The translations under genes and the position numbers were made by a program. From the NCBI GenBank assembly GCA_016874675.1, contig VGTL01000017.1, positions 1 through 45,479 of the forward strand: a DNA stretch of 45,479 bases, written 5' to 3'. Under the pieces are notes generated by a model. That model saw only the letters and a list, made by a program, of their open reading frames with translations. It had not been told where the DNA came from and searched no databases. Source of the DNA: Methanobacteriota archaeon. Lineage in GTDB: Archaea > Thermoplasmatota > DTKX01 > VGTL01. Below, piece by piece: positions 18,432-27,492 of the stretch (positions are counted from its first letter, which is position 1; each line of letters starts with the position of its first letter).

Positions 18432-20168
18432 ATGACCACTCGCCCGCTCAAGGCGTTCCGGGACCGGGCCGCATCCTCGCTGGCCCGGGGCCTGCGCGAG
18501 CTCGGCACGAGGGAGGTCGGGCCGGCGCTGGAGGCCCTCTCGCTCGCGCCGGAGGGCCGGGGAGATTTCGCCTTCCCGTGCTACGCGCTTGCCAGGGAGC
18601 TGCGCAAGGCGCCGGCCGCGATCGCCGCCGACCTCGTCCAGTACACCGGCCTCCCCGGGCCTTTCGACAGGGTGGAGGCGGCCGGTGCGTACGTCAACTT
18701 CCACCTGCGCCCGGAGGCGCTCGCCCACTCGGTCCTCTCGGCCGTCCTGGAGGAGAAGGCGCTCTACGGGACCGAGCCGGACAACGGCCGCCGCGTGATA
18801 GTGGAGCACACCAGCGCCAACCCCAACGGCCCGTTCCACGTCGGCCGCGCCAGAAACCCGATAATCGGCGACGCCGTGGCGCGCCTTCTGCGCTCGGCCG
18901 GCTTCGACGTCGAGACGCAGTACTACGTCAACGACATGGGCAAGCAGGTCGCGATACTGGTCTGGGCGCTCGGGAGGTTCCGGCCGGAGGAGCTGCCCGC
19001 GGTGGAGCGGGAGAAGCCCGACCACGATTACGTGCGCTACTACCAGAAGGCCTCGCCCCTCATAGAAACTGACGAGGGGGTCAACGAGGAGGTCCAGGCG
19101 ATGCTCTCCGCCTACGAGGGCGGCGACGACACGGTCGGGGAGAGATTCCGCAGGGCCTCCCAGCACGTCCTCGACGGCATGGAGCAGTCCCTCGCCCGGC
19201 TCAACGTGACCGTGGACCACTTCGTCTGGGAGTCCCAGTTCGTGGAGGACGGCTCCGCCCGGGCGGTCGTCGACGGGCTCAAGCGCGCCGACTGCGTCGG
19301 GGAGGAGGAGGGCGCCCACTTCCTCGACCTCCGAGACCGCGGCATACACGGCCGGGACGCGCGCTTCTTCTTCACGCGCCATGACGGCACGACGCTCTAC
19401 ACCACCCGCGACATCGCCTACCACCTGTACAAGCTCTCGCACTGCGACCTCGCCATAAACGTTTTGGGCGAGGACCACAAGCTCGAGTCCCGCCAGCTTG
19501 CGGTCGCGCTGGAGCTTCTGGGCTCCCTCCGCCTGCCGGAGGTGCTGTTCTACTCGTTCGTCGGCCTGCCCGAGGGCAAGATGTCCACCCGCCGCAACCG
19601 CGTGGTCTACCTCGACGACCTCATCGACGAGGCCGTGGAGCGGGCCTACGAGGAGGTCCGCAAGCGCCGCTCCGACCTCGACGAGGCGCGGATGAGGCGG
19701 ATAGCCGAGCTCGTCGGCGTCGGTGCCCTCCGGTACAACGTGATACGGGTCCAGCCCGAAAAGCAGATAGTCTTCAGGTGGGAGGAGGCCCTGAACTTCG
19801 AGGGCAACAGCGCGCCCTTCATCCAGTACTCCCATGCCCGCTGCTGCTCGATACTCGGAAAGTCCGAGGGCTACGACCGGTGGGACGCCGAGGTGCTCGT
19901 CGCGCCGGAGGAGGCCGGCCTCGCCCGGGCGCTGGCGCGGTACCCTGAGACCGTGGTGGAGGCGGCGTCCCAGCGGAGGCCCCACCTGGTCGCCGCCTAC
20001 GCCCACGAGTGCGCCGCGGTGCTCAACCAGTTCTACAAGTCCTGCCCGGTGCTCAAGGCGGAGACCGACGCCCTTCGCGCGGCGCGGCTTGCCCTCGTGG
20101 ACTCTTCGCGGTGGGTGCTTCGCAACGCCCTCACGGTGCTGGGGATAGATGCGCCGGAGGAGATGTAG
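18432..20168 (+). CDS. argS: Arginyl-tRNA synthetase
   Basis: The 578-residue class I synthetase charges tRNA-Arg. The HIGH-type signature is seen in the HTSANPNGPFHVGRARN stretch, and the KMSKS-type loop in EGKMSTRRNR. The N-terminal Arg-tRNA-synthetase-specific domain (FAFPCYALARELRKAPAAIA) and the C-terminal DALR anticodon-binding domain (HECAAVLNQFYKSCPV and the final LTVLGI) are both present. Length is typical. The ATG at 18432 is chosen over TTG 18411 because of the TATA spacing. It is flanked on both sides by hairpin elements with the same GGCAGCAA unit (elements 5 and 6). The stop is TAG. Confidence 0.96.
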   Translation: MTTRPLKAFRDRAASSLARGLRELGTREVGPALEALSLAPEGRGDFAFPCYALARELRKAPAAIAADLVQYTGLPGPFDRVEAAGAYVNFHLRPEALAHSVLSAVLEEKALYGTEPDNGRRVIVEHTSANPNGPFHVGRARNPIIGDAVARLLRSAGFDVETQYYVNDMGKQVAILVWALGRFRPEELPAVEREKPDHDYVRYYQKASPLIETDEGVNEEVQAMLSAYEGGDDTVGERFRRASQHVLDGMEQSLARLNVTVDHFVWESQFVEDGSARAVVDGLKRADCVGEEEGAHFLDLRDRGIHGRDARFFFTRHDGTTLYTTRDIAYHLYKLSHCDLAINVLGEDHKLESRQLAVALELLGSLRLPEVLFYSFVGLPEGKMSTRRNRVVYLDDLIDEAVERAYEEVRKRRSDLDEARMRRIAELVGVGALRYNVIRVQPEKQIVFRWEEALNFEGNSAPFIQYSHARCCSILGKSEGYDRWDAEVLVAPEEAGLARALARYPETVVEAASQRRPHLVAAYAHECAAVLNQFYKSCPVLKAETDALRAARLALVDSSRWVLRNALTVLGIDAPEEM

Positions 20169-20173
20169 GGAAA

Positions 20174-20386
20174 AGGCAGCAAGGCAGCAAGGCAGCAAGG
20201 CAGACCGTAGAAGACCGGCAGCGGCCGGTCTTCTCGGCCGAGACGAGCGAAGCTCGTCTACGGAAGGCAGAAAGGGGACGACCGGCCGTTCCGTCCCCTT
20301 CCGGACCCGCTTGCTGCCTTTCTGCCTTCCCCTGCTGCCCTGCTGCCTTGCTGCCTTGCTGCCTTGCTGCCTTCCTGCCTTTCCTC
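20174..20386. repeat. Intergenic hairpin element 6 (GGCAGCAA arms with a nested structure)
   Basis: The left arm is GGCAGCAA repeats (20174-20204), then a separate folded segment (20205-20263), then GGCAGAAA. The core 20274-20297 is nearly identical to that of element 1. The right arm (about 20310-20386) carries TTGCTGCC repeats. It lies between argS and the next promoter (CTATTTTAAG at 20387-20396). Confidence 0.8.
20205..20263. other. Nested multi-stem structure inside element 6
   Basis: An outer stem CCGTAGA (20205-20211) with TCTACGG (20257-20263) encloses two perfect hairpins: AGAAGACCGGC (20209-20219) with GCCGGTCTTCT (20224-20234), and AGACGAGC (20241-20248) with GCTCGTCT (20252-20259) around a GAA loop. 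A CGGCCG palindrome lies between them. The outer stem shares a few bases with each inner stem, so the pairings compete at the junction. It looks like a small structured insertion into one arm of the element. Confidence 0.65.
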
Positions 20387-20471
20387 CTATTTTAAGCAAG
20401 TCTTGCCTTTGACCATAAAGTTATTATCATGAGACAATATCTATCAAGCGGGGACAGTGGAGGGAATCGCA

Positions 20472-23400
20472 ATGGACCTGAAGAGGGGATTGCTCTTCGC
20501 GGCGGTCGCGGCGATGGTCATGACGTCCTTCTCGGGCCTGGTGGCGGGCGCAGGGGCCGACACGGGCGCGCCGGCCGGCTCCAGCGGGATATCCTGGAAG
20601 CCGGTGGTGCCGGTGAAGTCCGCGGCGATCGTCGGCTACGACCCGAACTCGTACGCGGACGACTACGCCTACCTGGCGGCGGTCCCCTCGGCAACCTTCT
20701 ACTCCGGTTCGTCCGACAGGCTCTACTCCTACCCGGTGCTCTTCTACCAGCCCGAGACCGACCTCCCCGACGAGGACAAGGTGCTCAACCCGGGGCAGGG
20801 CGTCCGGTACTTCGCCGAGGACTGGATGACCTACTGCGGCGGCAGCCTCGACCGCGTCCAGTTCATCAACCTGCCCGGCGGCAAGGCCGGCGAGGCGATG
20901 TCCGCCCTCAACCTCACCGCTGCCCCGAAGGGCCAAAGCGTCCTCCCAGTGCGGAACCCGTTCGCAACGGCCCGCGACATAGCGCTAACGAACTGGGAGT
21001 CCTCCCAGGAGGCGGTCGTGGCGGTGGTGAAGGAGGACTACCCCGCCGCCACGCTCAAGACCAAGGGCACCGTGAACGGGACCATCCCCTCGTCCTACAA
21101 GGTCCAGACGAGGTCCATCACCGGCGACAAGGATGTCGGGATAACCCCCACATATCACAATTTCACGGTGGACGAGCCGGTGAAGTACATCCAGGCCCAC
21201 ATGGACTGGTCCGGCACCGTGGGCGCCCTGGACCCGATAACCCAGAGGGGCAAGGACCCCGACCTCGCCCTTTACGACTGGCAGCTCGGGCAGTGCTCGG
21301 CCTCCTCCAACTGGAACGTGCTGTCCGGCGTGGGCGAGGATTGCGGCTCCTACGTCTACCACTGGGGCGACTGGGGCTTCGCCGTCACCTACATGCCGAC
21401 CAAGGCGATGTCCGACGACGAGACGGGGCTCACCGGGCTCCTGCCCGTGCCCCCGCCGGCACCGGCGCCGGAGCAGGGCGCGCCCCAAGACCCCCCTAGC
21501 CGGCCGACCACGGCCCAATACACCATCGACTACACACTGATGCCCGGTATGGAGGTCACCCTCAAGGACAAGACCTGCTACTTTGCCCGCGACGCCTCCT
21601 TCACCCTCTCTTGGTCCGGCGACGCCAAGCTGGGGATCGCCATCATCGGCCCGGAGGGGGCCGAGATCTCCTACGACGCCACGGGCGTTTCGCCCCAGCA
21701 GGTCAACCTCGAAGAGCTGGGCGAGGGGCAGTACAAGGTGGCCGTTGTAAAGCTCGCCGACTCCTCCTCGGACGCCGACTGGAAGCTCGAGTACTCCTGG
21801 AAGCAGAACAGGACCCGCCTCGAGGGCGACTGCCTCGCCGGGGCGGCCAACGCCGCGGTGCTCGCCTCCCTCCGCAACGCCCCGCTGCTGTATGCCAGGC
21901 CCGACGGCGTGCCGGGCGAGACGCTGGAGGCGCTGGACACCCTGGGCGTCACCCGGGTCCATCTCGTCGACCTCAACAGCCACGGGGGCGACGCCACCCT
22001 CAAGGGGCTCACCGGCCACCGCAGCCTCTTCCAGCCCAAGATAGACGCCACCCGCTACACTTCCTACAAGTCCGTCTACGACCGGATAACCGGCATCACC
22101 AAGACCACCTCTGCCGTCTTCACCACCATCGACCCTTGGTCGTACTGGAAGGTCGGCGGGAGCGGCCCGGCCGGCGAGGAGCCCAAGGGCCTCTTCATCG
22201 GCCCGGCGGCGCTCGCGGCCGCCCACCACGGGACGCCCGTGCTCGTCGCCGACAACGCCGGCAACCTGTCCTGCGCCAAGGCCTGGTACAACAAGTTCTG
22301 GCTCGACGCCTATCCGAGCCGCGCCCCGCCCTCCGTGAGCTGCATGGCGCTCACGGCCCGCAGCATCTACAAGCACCTGGGCGACATCGGGCTGGACAGG
22401 CCCGGCAAGGAGAACATCACCACCGTGGCGGACCAGTTCGACATCGGCTCCGCCTGGGACCGGGCGCTCGTGGGCGGCGCCAACGCCGGCCGCATAATGG
22501 GCTCCCCGGTGGACGCCGCCTACTGGGTGGCCCGCTGCGCCCTCTACCAGGCGGTGATATTCGCCAACCCGGCGACGGACCCGGAGGGCGTCGACATGGT
22601 GACCGGCACCGAGTCGATTCTGCCGCCCGGCCCGGAGGTCGCCGGGGTGCGCACCATCGAGGGTATCCCCACGCATGTCACCGCCCCCGTCGTGCAGACC
22701 TGGGTGAGCTACCAGCACCGGTTCAACGAGCGGGCGAGCAAGTACTGGCGGACGAACTATGTCACCGCCACGGGCATAACCCCGTACTGGGACCCCTCGG
22801 ACAACCCGATCGACGAGGGCGTCAACGCCGCCTACGGCCAGACCGGGCAGTACTGGCCGGACATCACCACGAGCGAGGTGGTGCCATTCTACGTCGAGAA
22901 GGCCGGGTACTCGTCGGTCTACTCGACCAACTTCGACGACACCATGGACAACCTGAACAAGGGCACCATCATGTGGCTAGAGGTCATGCACGGCGGCAAC
23001 CGCGGCTCGGGCGTGGTCGGGTTCTGGCGCGACGACTTTCGCCACAACGAGAAGAACCCCTGGCGCGGGTACGAGGCCTCCGGGTCCACCCGGGAGCCGG
23101 ACACCTACGCGATGTCCAAGCTGGTCGGGTTCGACATGCACCGGTCAGTCTCGGAATACGACCGCGACGGCGTCATAATAGCGATATTAAACCAGGAGGA
23201 GACGGTCAGCAAGAACGGCTACGACTTCGACAACGCTTTGGAGAACGTACACTCCATGGGCTTCAACGGCGGCTCCTGCCTGATAGCCAACACCTACATG
23301 CACCTGACGATGGTGCGCCACGGCTCCGTGTTCCAGGTCATCGACCCGTGGCTGACCTCGTGGTACGCCTCCTTTGCCATGGCAACCTTCGCGCGGGGCA

Positions 23401-23768
23401 TAGCCCAGGGCATGTCCATCGGGGAGTGCTACTCCGAGGGCATCAAGCACGTCGGCATCGAGTACCTGACGGGCCAGTGGTGGTGGGACATCTACGAGAA
23501 CGTCATCTACTACGGCGACCCGAAGATAAAGGCCTGGAGCCCGGCGAACGCCTGGGCCGAGCCCTTGCCCCTCAAGGCCGGGTCCGTCGTGGACGGCCAC
23601 GCCCCGTTCGGCGCCGACCGGCATCCGGCGGCGATAGGCTCGACGCTGGCGCTCGAGATCGCCCTCTTCGGCGGTTTGGCGCTCGTGGTCGCGGCCGCGG
23701 TCATCCTCCGGTGGAGGAAGATCCGTGTCCGGGACCTCCCGTCCCGGGCGAGGAAGCAGAGGGCGTGA
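20472..23768 (+). CDS. Large surface protein with C25-peptidase-like features
   Basis: The 1099-residue protein has a signal peptide (residues 1-32) and one C-terminal transmembrane helix (ALEIALFGGLALVVAAAVIL) followed by a basic tail. About residues 455-500 (LAGAANAAVLASLRNAPLLYARP, then TLEALDTLGVTRVHLVDLN) resemble a cell-wall-binding type 2 repeat. Near the end, EVMHGGNRG (His840) and NGGSCLIAN (Cys936) could be a His-Cys catalytic pair, and the segment AQGMSIGECYSEGIKH to IYYGDPKIKAW resembles the end of gingipain-like (C25) domains. The His-Cys spacing of 96 residues is longer than in gingipains, so activity is uncertain. The ATG at 20472 has GGAGGG 7 nt upstream. Confidence 0.6.
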   Translation: MDLKRGLLFAAVAAMVMTSFSGLVAGAGADTGAPAGSSGISWKPVVPVKSAAIVGYDPNSYADDYAYLAAVPSATFYSGSSDRLYSYPVLFYQPETDLPDEDKVLNPGQGVRYFAEDWMTYCGGSLDRVQFINLPGGKAGEAMSALNLTAAPKGQSVLPVRNPFATARDIALTNWESSQEAVVAVVKEDYPAATLKTKGTVNGTIPSSYKVQTRSITGDKDVGITPTYHNFTVDEPVKYIQAHMDWSGTVGALDPITQRGKDPDLALYDWQLGQCSASSNWNVLSGVGEDCGSYVYHWGDWGFAVTYMPTKAMSDDETGLTGLLPVPPPAPAPEQGAPQDPPSRPTTAQYTIDYTLMPGMEVTLKDKTCYFARDASFTLSWSGDAKLGIAIIGPEGAEISYDATGVSPQQVNLEELGEGQYKVAVVKLADSSSDADWKLEYSWKQNRTRLEGDCLAGAANAAVLASLRNAPLLYARPDGVPGETLEALDTLGVTRVHLVDLNSHGGDATLKGLTGHRSLFQPKIDATRYTSYKSVYDRITGITKTTSAVFTTIDPWSYWKVGGSGPAGEEPKGLFIGPAALAAAHHGTPVLVADNAGNLSCAKAWYNKFWLDAYPSRAPPSVSCMALTARSIYKHLGDIGLDRPGKENITTVADQFDIGSAWDRALVGGANAGRIMGSPVDAAYWVARCALYQAVIFANPATDPEGVDMVTGTESILPPGPEVAGVRTIEGIPTHVTAPVVQTWVSYQHRFNERASKYWRTNYVTATGITPYWDPSDNPIDEGVNAAYGQTGQYWPDITTSEVVPFYVEKAGYSSVYSTNFDDTMDNLNKGTIMWLEVMHGGNRGSGVVGFWRDDFRHNEKNPWRGYEASGSTREPDTYAMSKLVGFDMHRSVSEYDRDGVIIAILNQEETVSKNGYDFDNALENVHSMGFNGGSCLIANTYMHLTMVRHGSVFQVIDPWLTSWYASFAMATFARGIAQGMSIGECYSEGIKHVGIEYLTGQWWWDIYENVIYYGDPKIKAWSPANAWAEPLPLKAGSVVDGHAPFGADRHPAAIGSTLALEIALFGGLALVVAAAVILRWRKIRVRDLPSRARKQRA

Positions 23769-23772
23769 GACG

Positions 23773-23882
23773 GCCGGGTGCCGGGGGCCGGGTGCCGGGG
23801 GCCGGGTGCCGGGTGCCGGGGGCCGGGGGCCGGGTGCCGGGACGAACGCGTCGTCTCCCGGCCCCCGGCACCCTGCACCCGG
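23773..23882. repeat. Intergenic hairpin element 7 (arms of GCCGGGT/GCCGGGG units)
   Basis: The left arm (23773-23840) is nine or ten GC-only or nearly GC-only 7-mers (GCCGGGT, GCCGGGG). The right arm (23856-23882) is complementary. The centre GACGA-ACGCG-TCGTC (23841-23855) is itself a small palindrome. It lies between two convergent genes. The GGG-rich strand could also form G-quadruplexes. Confidence 0.8.
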
Positions 23883-23889
23883 ATTCCAT

Positions 23890-26676
23890 TCACCAGAACC
23901 GCCGGTTCTTCGCGTACTGCACCTCGGCGGCCAGCACGGAGCGCAGGAACTCCTCCTCGGTCTCGTGCTGGAAGTTGAGAAGGCGCGCCGCGGTATCCAC
24001 GCCGACGCCCCGGGCCGCCAGCGCCAGCGCGCCCCTCTTCCCGTGCGCAAGGAGCAGGTTGGCGTTCTTTTTCAGGCGGGCCAGGACCCGCTTCTGCTCG
24101 TCGGTCGCCGCCCTCTTTCCGGAGGCCGCCTCGAGGCTCCTGTCGTCCCCGAGCGGCACCGCCGCAACCATTTTCCCCCTGCAGTAGGGGCACGCGATGT
24201 GCTCCGGGATCTCCTTTACCTGCCGCCGGGCGGTCTTCCGGCAGGCCAGGCAGAAGAGCCGGACCTGCGATCTCTCCAGCCGGGCCTTGAACGCGAGCAG
24301 GATGGGCCGCTCCACCTTCCCCGTTGCGAGCATGTCCCAGCGGAGCTGGATGCCCGCCGCCCCTATCGGCGATGCAGGCCCCACCGCCACCTCGATATCC
24401 CCCTCGCGGATGCGGCGCAGCACCCCGGCCGTGCGCGGGATGTCCATCCTGTCGAAGAGCGTCTTCTCGACGGCCTCCTCGTAGAGCGGCGTGTCCCTGT
24501 ACAGCCGGGCGATGCGGTCGAAGCTCACGCTTCGGAAGTCGGCGCGCTTGTCGACGGCTCCGAACTTCCGGCTGGTATGGAGGAGCTCGCGCTTGAGGAT
24601 GGACGAGTTCGATATCACGACGCGCAGGACGCGGGCCAGATCCTCGGGCTCCAGCTTCACCAGGTGTCCGATCAACGTCTCGGGCTTCACGGGCGCCGGA
24701 AGTTCGAATATGACGCGGTAGGGGTCCGTCTGTATCCCGACCTCGGAGGAAAGGCGCGCCGAAAGGAACGCCGAGAGAAGCCGGGCCAGCGTGTCGTTGA
24801 CCTTGGTGCCGAAGCAGGCGTTGAGCACGAGGATCCGGCCGTTCTGGTGGGGCTCGACGACCACGCGCCGGTCGGTCGGGAGGGCGAAGCCGCCACTCTT
24901 CTGGGCATCGAGCCGGTCCGTCACCAGGCGCTTCGCATCCGCGTCCAGGCCGTATGACGGCGGGGCAGGTCCCGATGGACCCGCTTCCCCGGCAAGGACG
25001 GCCCGAAGCCTCCCGACCTCCTGCGCCGCCTCGAACGGGACGGGGATCTCCTCGCCCATCCAGCCGGGGATGGCGCCGAGCTCGGGCGACGGCTCCACGA
25101 GCACCGAATCCTCCCAAAGCTCGACTATGCGCCAGGAGGCGCCCTTCACGATGAAGCGCACGCCCACCTCGCCGTAGGTGGCGATGAAGAACTCGTCCAG
25201 CGTGCCGATGGACTTGCGCGTCGTGATGTCTATTATCCGGTAGCTCTTCTCGTCGGGAATCATCGAGAGGTTCTCGTAGAAGAAACGGATGGCGCCCCGG
25301 CGGCGGAAGAAGCGGCCCTCCTCCTTCCAAAGGATCCCCAGCGATACGAGCTGCCGGAGCACGGCGTCGAAAGCGGCCCGCTCCAGGGTCCAAAACGGCC
25401 GGGCCCCCCGGATGGTCTCGAAGACCTCGTCCAGCTCCGCCTCCCGCCGGCCCACCGTGGAGGCCACGAGCTGGTTGGCGAGCACACCGAGCGGGTTCTC
25501 CCGAAGCTCGACGGGCTCTATCTCCTCGGCGGCGGCCTTGCGGGCCAGCACCGCCGCCTCGGCGGCGTCATCGGCGTCGAGGGCGATTATGACCCCCTCG
25601 GAGACGAGGCCGCGCCGGTGGCCGGAGCGCCCGACGCGCTGTACGAGCCGCGTGGCCTGGCGGGGGGAGCCGTACTGCACTGCGAGCCCGACCGTGCCCA
25701 CGTCGATGCCGAGCTCGAGCGACGATGTGCAGATGAGCCCCCTGAGCCTCTCCGACTTGAAATCGTCCTCCATCTGGATGCGTATGTCCCTGTACAACGA
25801 GCCGTGGTGGACGCCTATCGGGAAGTCGGGCTTCCAGAGGTGGAACCGCGACGCCAGCACCTCGGCGTTGTCGCGCGTGTTCACGAACAAGAGCGTGCTC
25901 CGCCGGCCCTCGATGAGCGATTCGCACCGGCGGATGGCCGCAAGCGTCCGGGTGTCGCAGCGCAACCGCTCCGCCTCGGGCGCGTCCTCGTTTCGGGGGC
26001 CGGGCGCCTCGACCGATATGGCCAGGCTCTTGCCGACGGGCACGCGCAGCAGCTTCACCTTTCGCCCGGCGCCGGCCAGGTAGTCCCCGACCTCCTCGGC
26101 GTTCCCGACCGTCGCGGAGAGCCCGATGCGCTGGAGGTCCCGCCCGGAGAAGCGCGCGAGCCTCTCGAGCCCCACGGCGAGCTGCCAGCCGCGCTCGTCC
26201 CCGGCGAGCTCGTGGATCTCGTCGACCACGACCCAGCGGACGGCCCGCAGAAGCTCCCGGAGCTTTGCGCCCCCGAACATTATCTGGAGGGTCTCGGGCG
26301 TCGTGATGAGCATGTCCGGCGGCTGGCGGACCTGCTCGGCGCGCTCCTTCTGGGTGGTGTCGCCGTGCCTCACTCCCACCGTGATGCCCAGCTTCCCGGC
26401 CCAGTCCTTGAGCCTCCTGAGCATGTCCCGGTTGAGGGCGCGAAGCGGCGTGATGTAGATGAAGCTCGGGGCCTTCGGTCGCTCGCGCACCATCCGGTCG
26501 AAGACCGGGATGACCGCGGCCTCGGTCTTGCCCATGCCCGTCGGGGCGATGAGCAGGAGGTTCTCCCCGCGCAGGATGGGCCCGATGGCGAGCTCCTGGG
26601 GCTCCGTGGGCTCGCCGATGCCGGTGTCCGCAAGAACGCGCCTAAGCTCGGGGGCCAGAAGGTCGAAGACGCTCAC
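23890..26676 (-). CDS. Lhr-family DEAD/H-box helicase
   Basis: The 928-residue superfamily 2 helicase has Gln27 of a Q-motif, Walker A APTGMGKT at residues 44-51, DEIH at 152-155, SAT (motif III), and in the second RecA domain LICTSSLELGIDVG and QRVGRSGHRRG (motifs V and VI). Large C-terminal domains follow, with LVASTVGRREAEL typical of Lhr and a zinc-finger-like pair (CLACRK and CPYC). Lhr helicases act on DNA or RNA-DNA forks in repair. The start is GTG overlapping the stop of the phosphoesterase gene by 4 nt (GTGA), with GGAGGT 8 nt upstream, so the two are co-translated. Confidence 0.93.
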   Translation of the reverse strand: MSVFDLLAPELRRVLADTGIGEPTEPQELAIGPILRGENLLLIAPTGMGKTEAAVIPVFDRMVRERPKAPSFIYITPLRALNRDMLRRLKDWAGKLGITVGVRHGDTTQKERAEQVRQPPDMLITTPETLQIMFGGAKLRELLRAVRWVVVDEIHELAGDERGWQLAVGLERLARFSGRDLQRIGLSATVGNAEEVGDYLAGAGRKVKLLRVPVGKSLAISVEAPGPRNEDAPEAERLRCDTRTLAAIRRCESLIEGRRSTLLFVNTRDNAEVLASRFHLWKPDFPIGVHHGSLYRDIRIQMEDDFKSERLRGLICTSSLELGIDVGTVGLAVQYGSPRQATRLVQRVGRSGHRRGLVSEGVIIALDADDAAEAAVLARKAAAEEIEPVELRENPLGVLANQLVASTVGRREAELDEVFETIRGARPFWTLERAAFDAVLRQLVSLGILWKEEGRFFRRRGAIRFFYENLSMIPDEKSYRIIDITTRKSIGTLDEFFIATYGEVGVRFIVKGASWRIVELWEDSVLVEPSPELGAIPGWMGEEIPVPFEAAQEVGRLRAVLAGEAGPSGPAPPSYGLDADAKRLVTDRLDAQKSGGFALPTDRRVVVEPHQNGRILVLNACFGTKVNDTLARLLSAFLSARLSSEVGIQTDPYRVIFELPAPVKPETLIGHLVKLEPEDLARVLRVVISNSSILKRELLHTSRKFGAVDKRADFRSVSFDRIARLYRDTPLYEEAVEKTLFDRMDIPRTAGVLRRIREGDIEVAVGPASPIGAAGIQLRWDMLATGKVERPILLAFKARLERSQVRLFCLACRKTARRQVKEIPEHIACPYCRGKMVAAVPLGDDRSLEAASGKRAATDEQKRVLARLKKNANLLLAHGKRGALALAARGVGVDTAARLLNFQHETEEEFLRSVLAAEVQYAKNRRFW

Positions 26677-27449
26677 ATCCGGTACCTCCCTGCGGGGGAA
26701 GGGACCGGCAGAAGGTCGCGGACGCAGCCGAGGAACGTGCCGTCCGTCAGGTAGACCCGCGCCCGGGGCACGTCCACCAGGCCGTTGCGGAAAAGAGGGC
26801 CGAGCAGGCGCCCGCCGCGCCCGTTGACCGGGAAGCCGCCCCGAAGGTCCGTGAAGGCGGGCATGAGCACTATCTCGGGGAACGGAGGCCCGTATCGCTC
26901 CTTCGCCTTGCGTCCCACGATGCCGGCCCGGAGCCAGCAGGCCTCCGTCACGGGCCGGCCCCGCTCGTCGCAAAGGAGCACCGAGGGGTGCGCGTGGGCC
27001 AAAACGAGCGTCTTGCACCTCATCAGTCTCTCGGGGGGCCAGGCGTGGCCGTGGACCAGGCCGATGCTGCCGAGCACGAGGGACCCGACGCGCCTCACCC
27101 TTCCGGGCGCCATGGTCCCGATGCCCCCGTCGTGGTTGCCGGAGACCACGGTCACGGGCACGAGGGCCGAGAGCTCGTCGAGAAGGCGGAAGACCTTGCG
27201 CTTCTCCCATCTCTCGGCGTAGGGGACCTGGTGCTTCACGTCGCCCAGGAGGACGAGGCCGGAGGGCTTCCTCTCGTCGACCAGCCGGCGCAGGCGCTCG
27301 AGGTTGCGGTCGGTCTGGTCCGGCACGCGGAAGCCGCAACGGGCGAGTTGCTCCTCGATTCCGACGTGCAGGTCGGCGGCGACGATGTACCTCCCGGCGG
27401 GGCCGGATATCTCGAGGGCACGCTCGCCGGCGACGGGCTCGACGGTCAC
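26673..27449 (-). CDS. Archaeal metallophosphoesterase paired with Lhr
   Basis: The 258-residue calcineurin-like phosphoesterase has all metal motifs: DLHVG (Asp26, His28), GDVKH (Asp70), GNHD (Asn105, His106), VHGHAW and LAHAHP. It matches the small SbcD-related archaeal family (TIGR00024-type) that frequently neighbours Lhr helicases, suggesting a joint helicase-nuclease or phosphatase function in DNA repair. The GTG start at 27449 fits a TATA box at 27473-27479. Its stop overlaps the start of the helicase gene. Confidence 0.9.
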   Translation of the reverse strand: MTVEPVAGERALEISGPAGRYIVAADLHVGIEEQLARCGFRVPDQTDRNLERLRRLVDERKPSGLVLLGDVKHQVPYAERWEKRKVFRLLDELSALVPVTVVSGNHDGGIGTMAPGRVRRVGSLVLGSIGLVHGHAWPPERLMRCKTLVLAHAHPSVLLCDERGRPVTEACWLRAGIVGRKAKERYGPPFPEIVLMPAFTDLRGGFPVNGRGGRLLGPLFRNGLVDVPRARVYLTDGTFLGCVRDLLPVPSPAGRYRM

Positions 27450-27472
27450 GGCGGGGAATGGGGCGGCGGGAG

Positions 27473-27479
27473 TATATTA
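27473..27479 (-). promoter_or_regulatory. TATA box for the phosphoesterase-lhr operon
   Basis: Reverse-strand TAATATA lies 24-30 nt before the GTG at 27449, in the gap after the upstream phosphoesterase gene, so the Lhr pair can be transcribed separately. Confidence 0.5.
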
Positions 27480-27492
27480 GGATATCCGAAAA

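Noticed and set aside
17664-20399. A 911-codon reverse-strand frame across argS and its flanking elements
   Set aside because: It runs through tandem-repeat elements (translating as QQGSKAAR-type repeats) and antisense to argS, so it is a repeat and codon-bias artefact.
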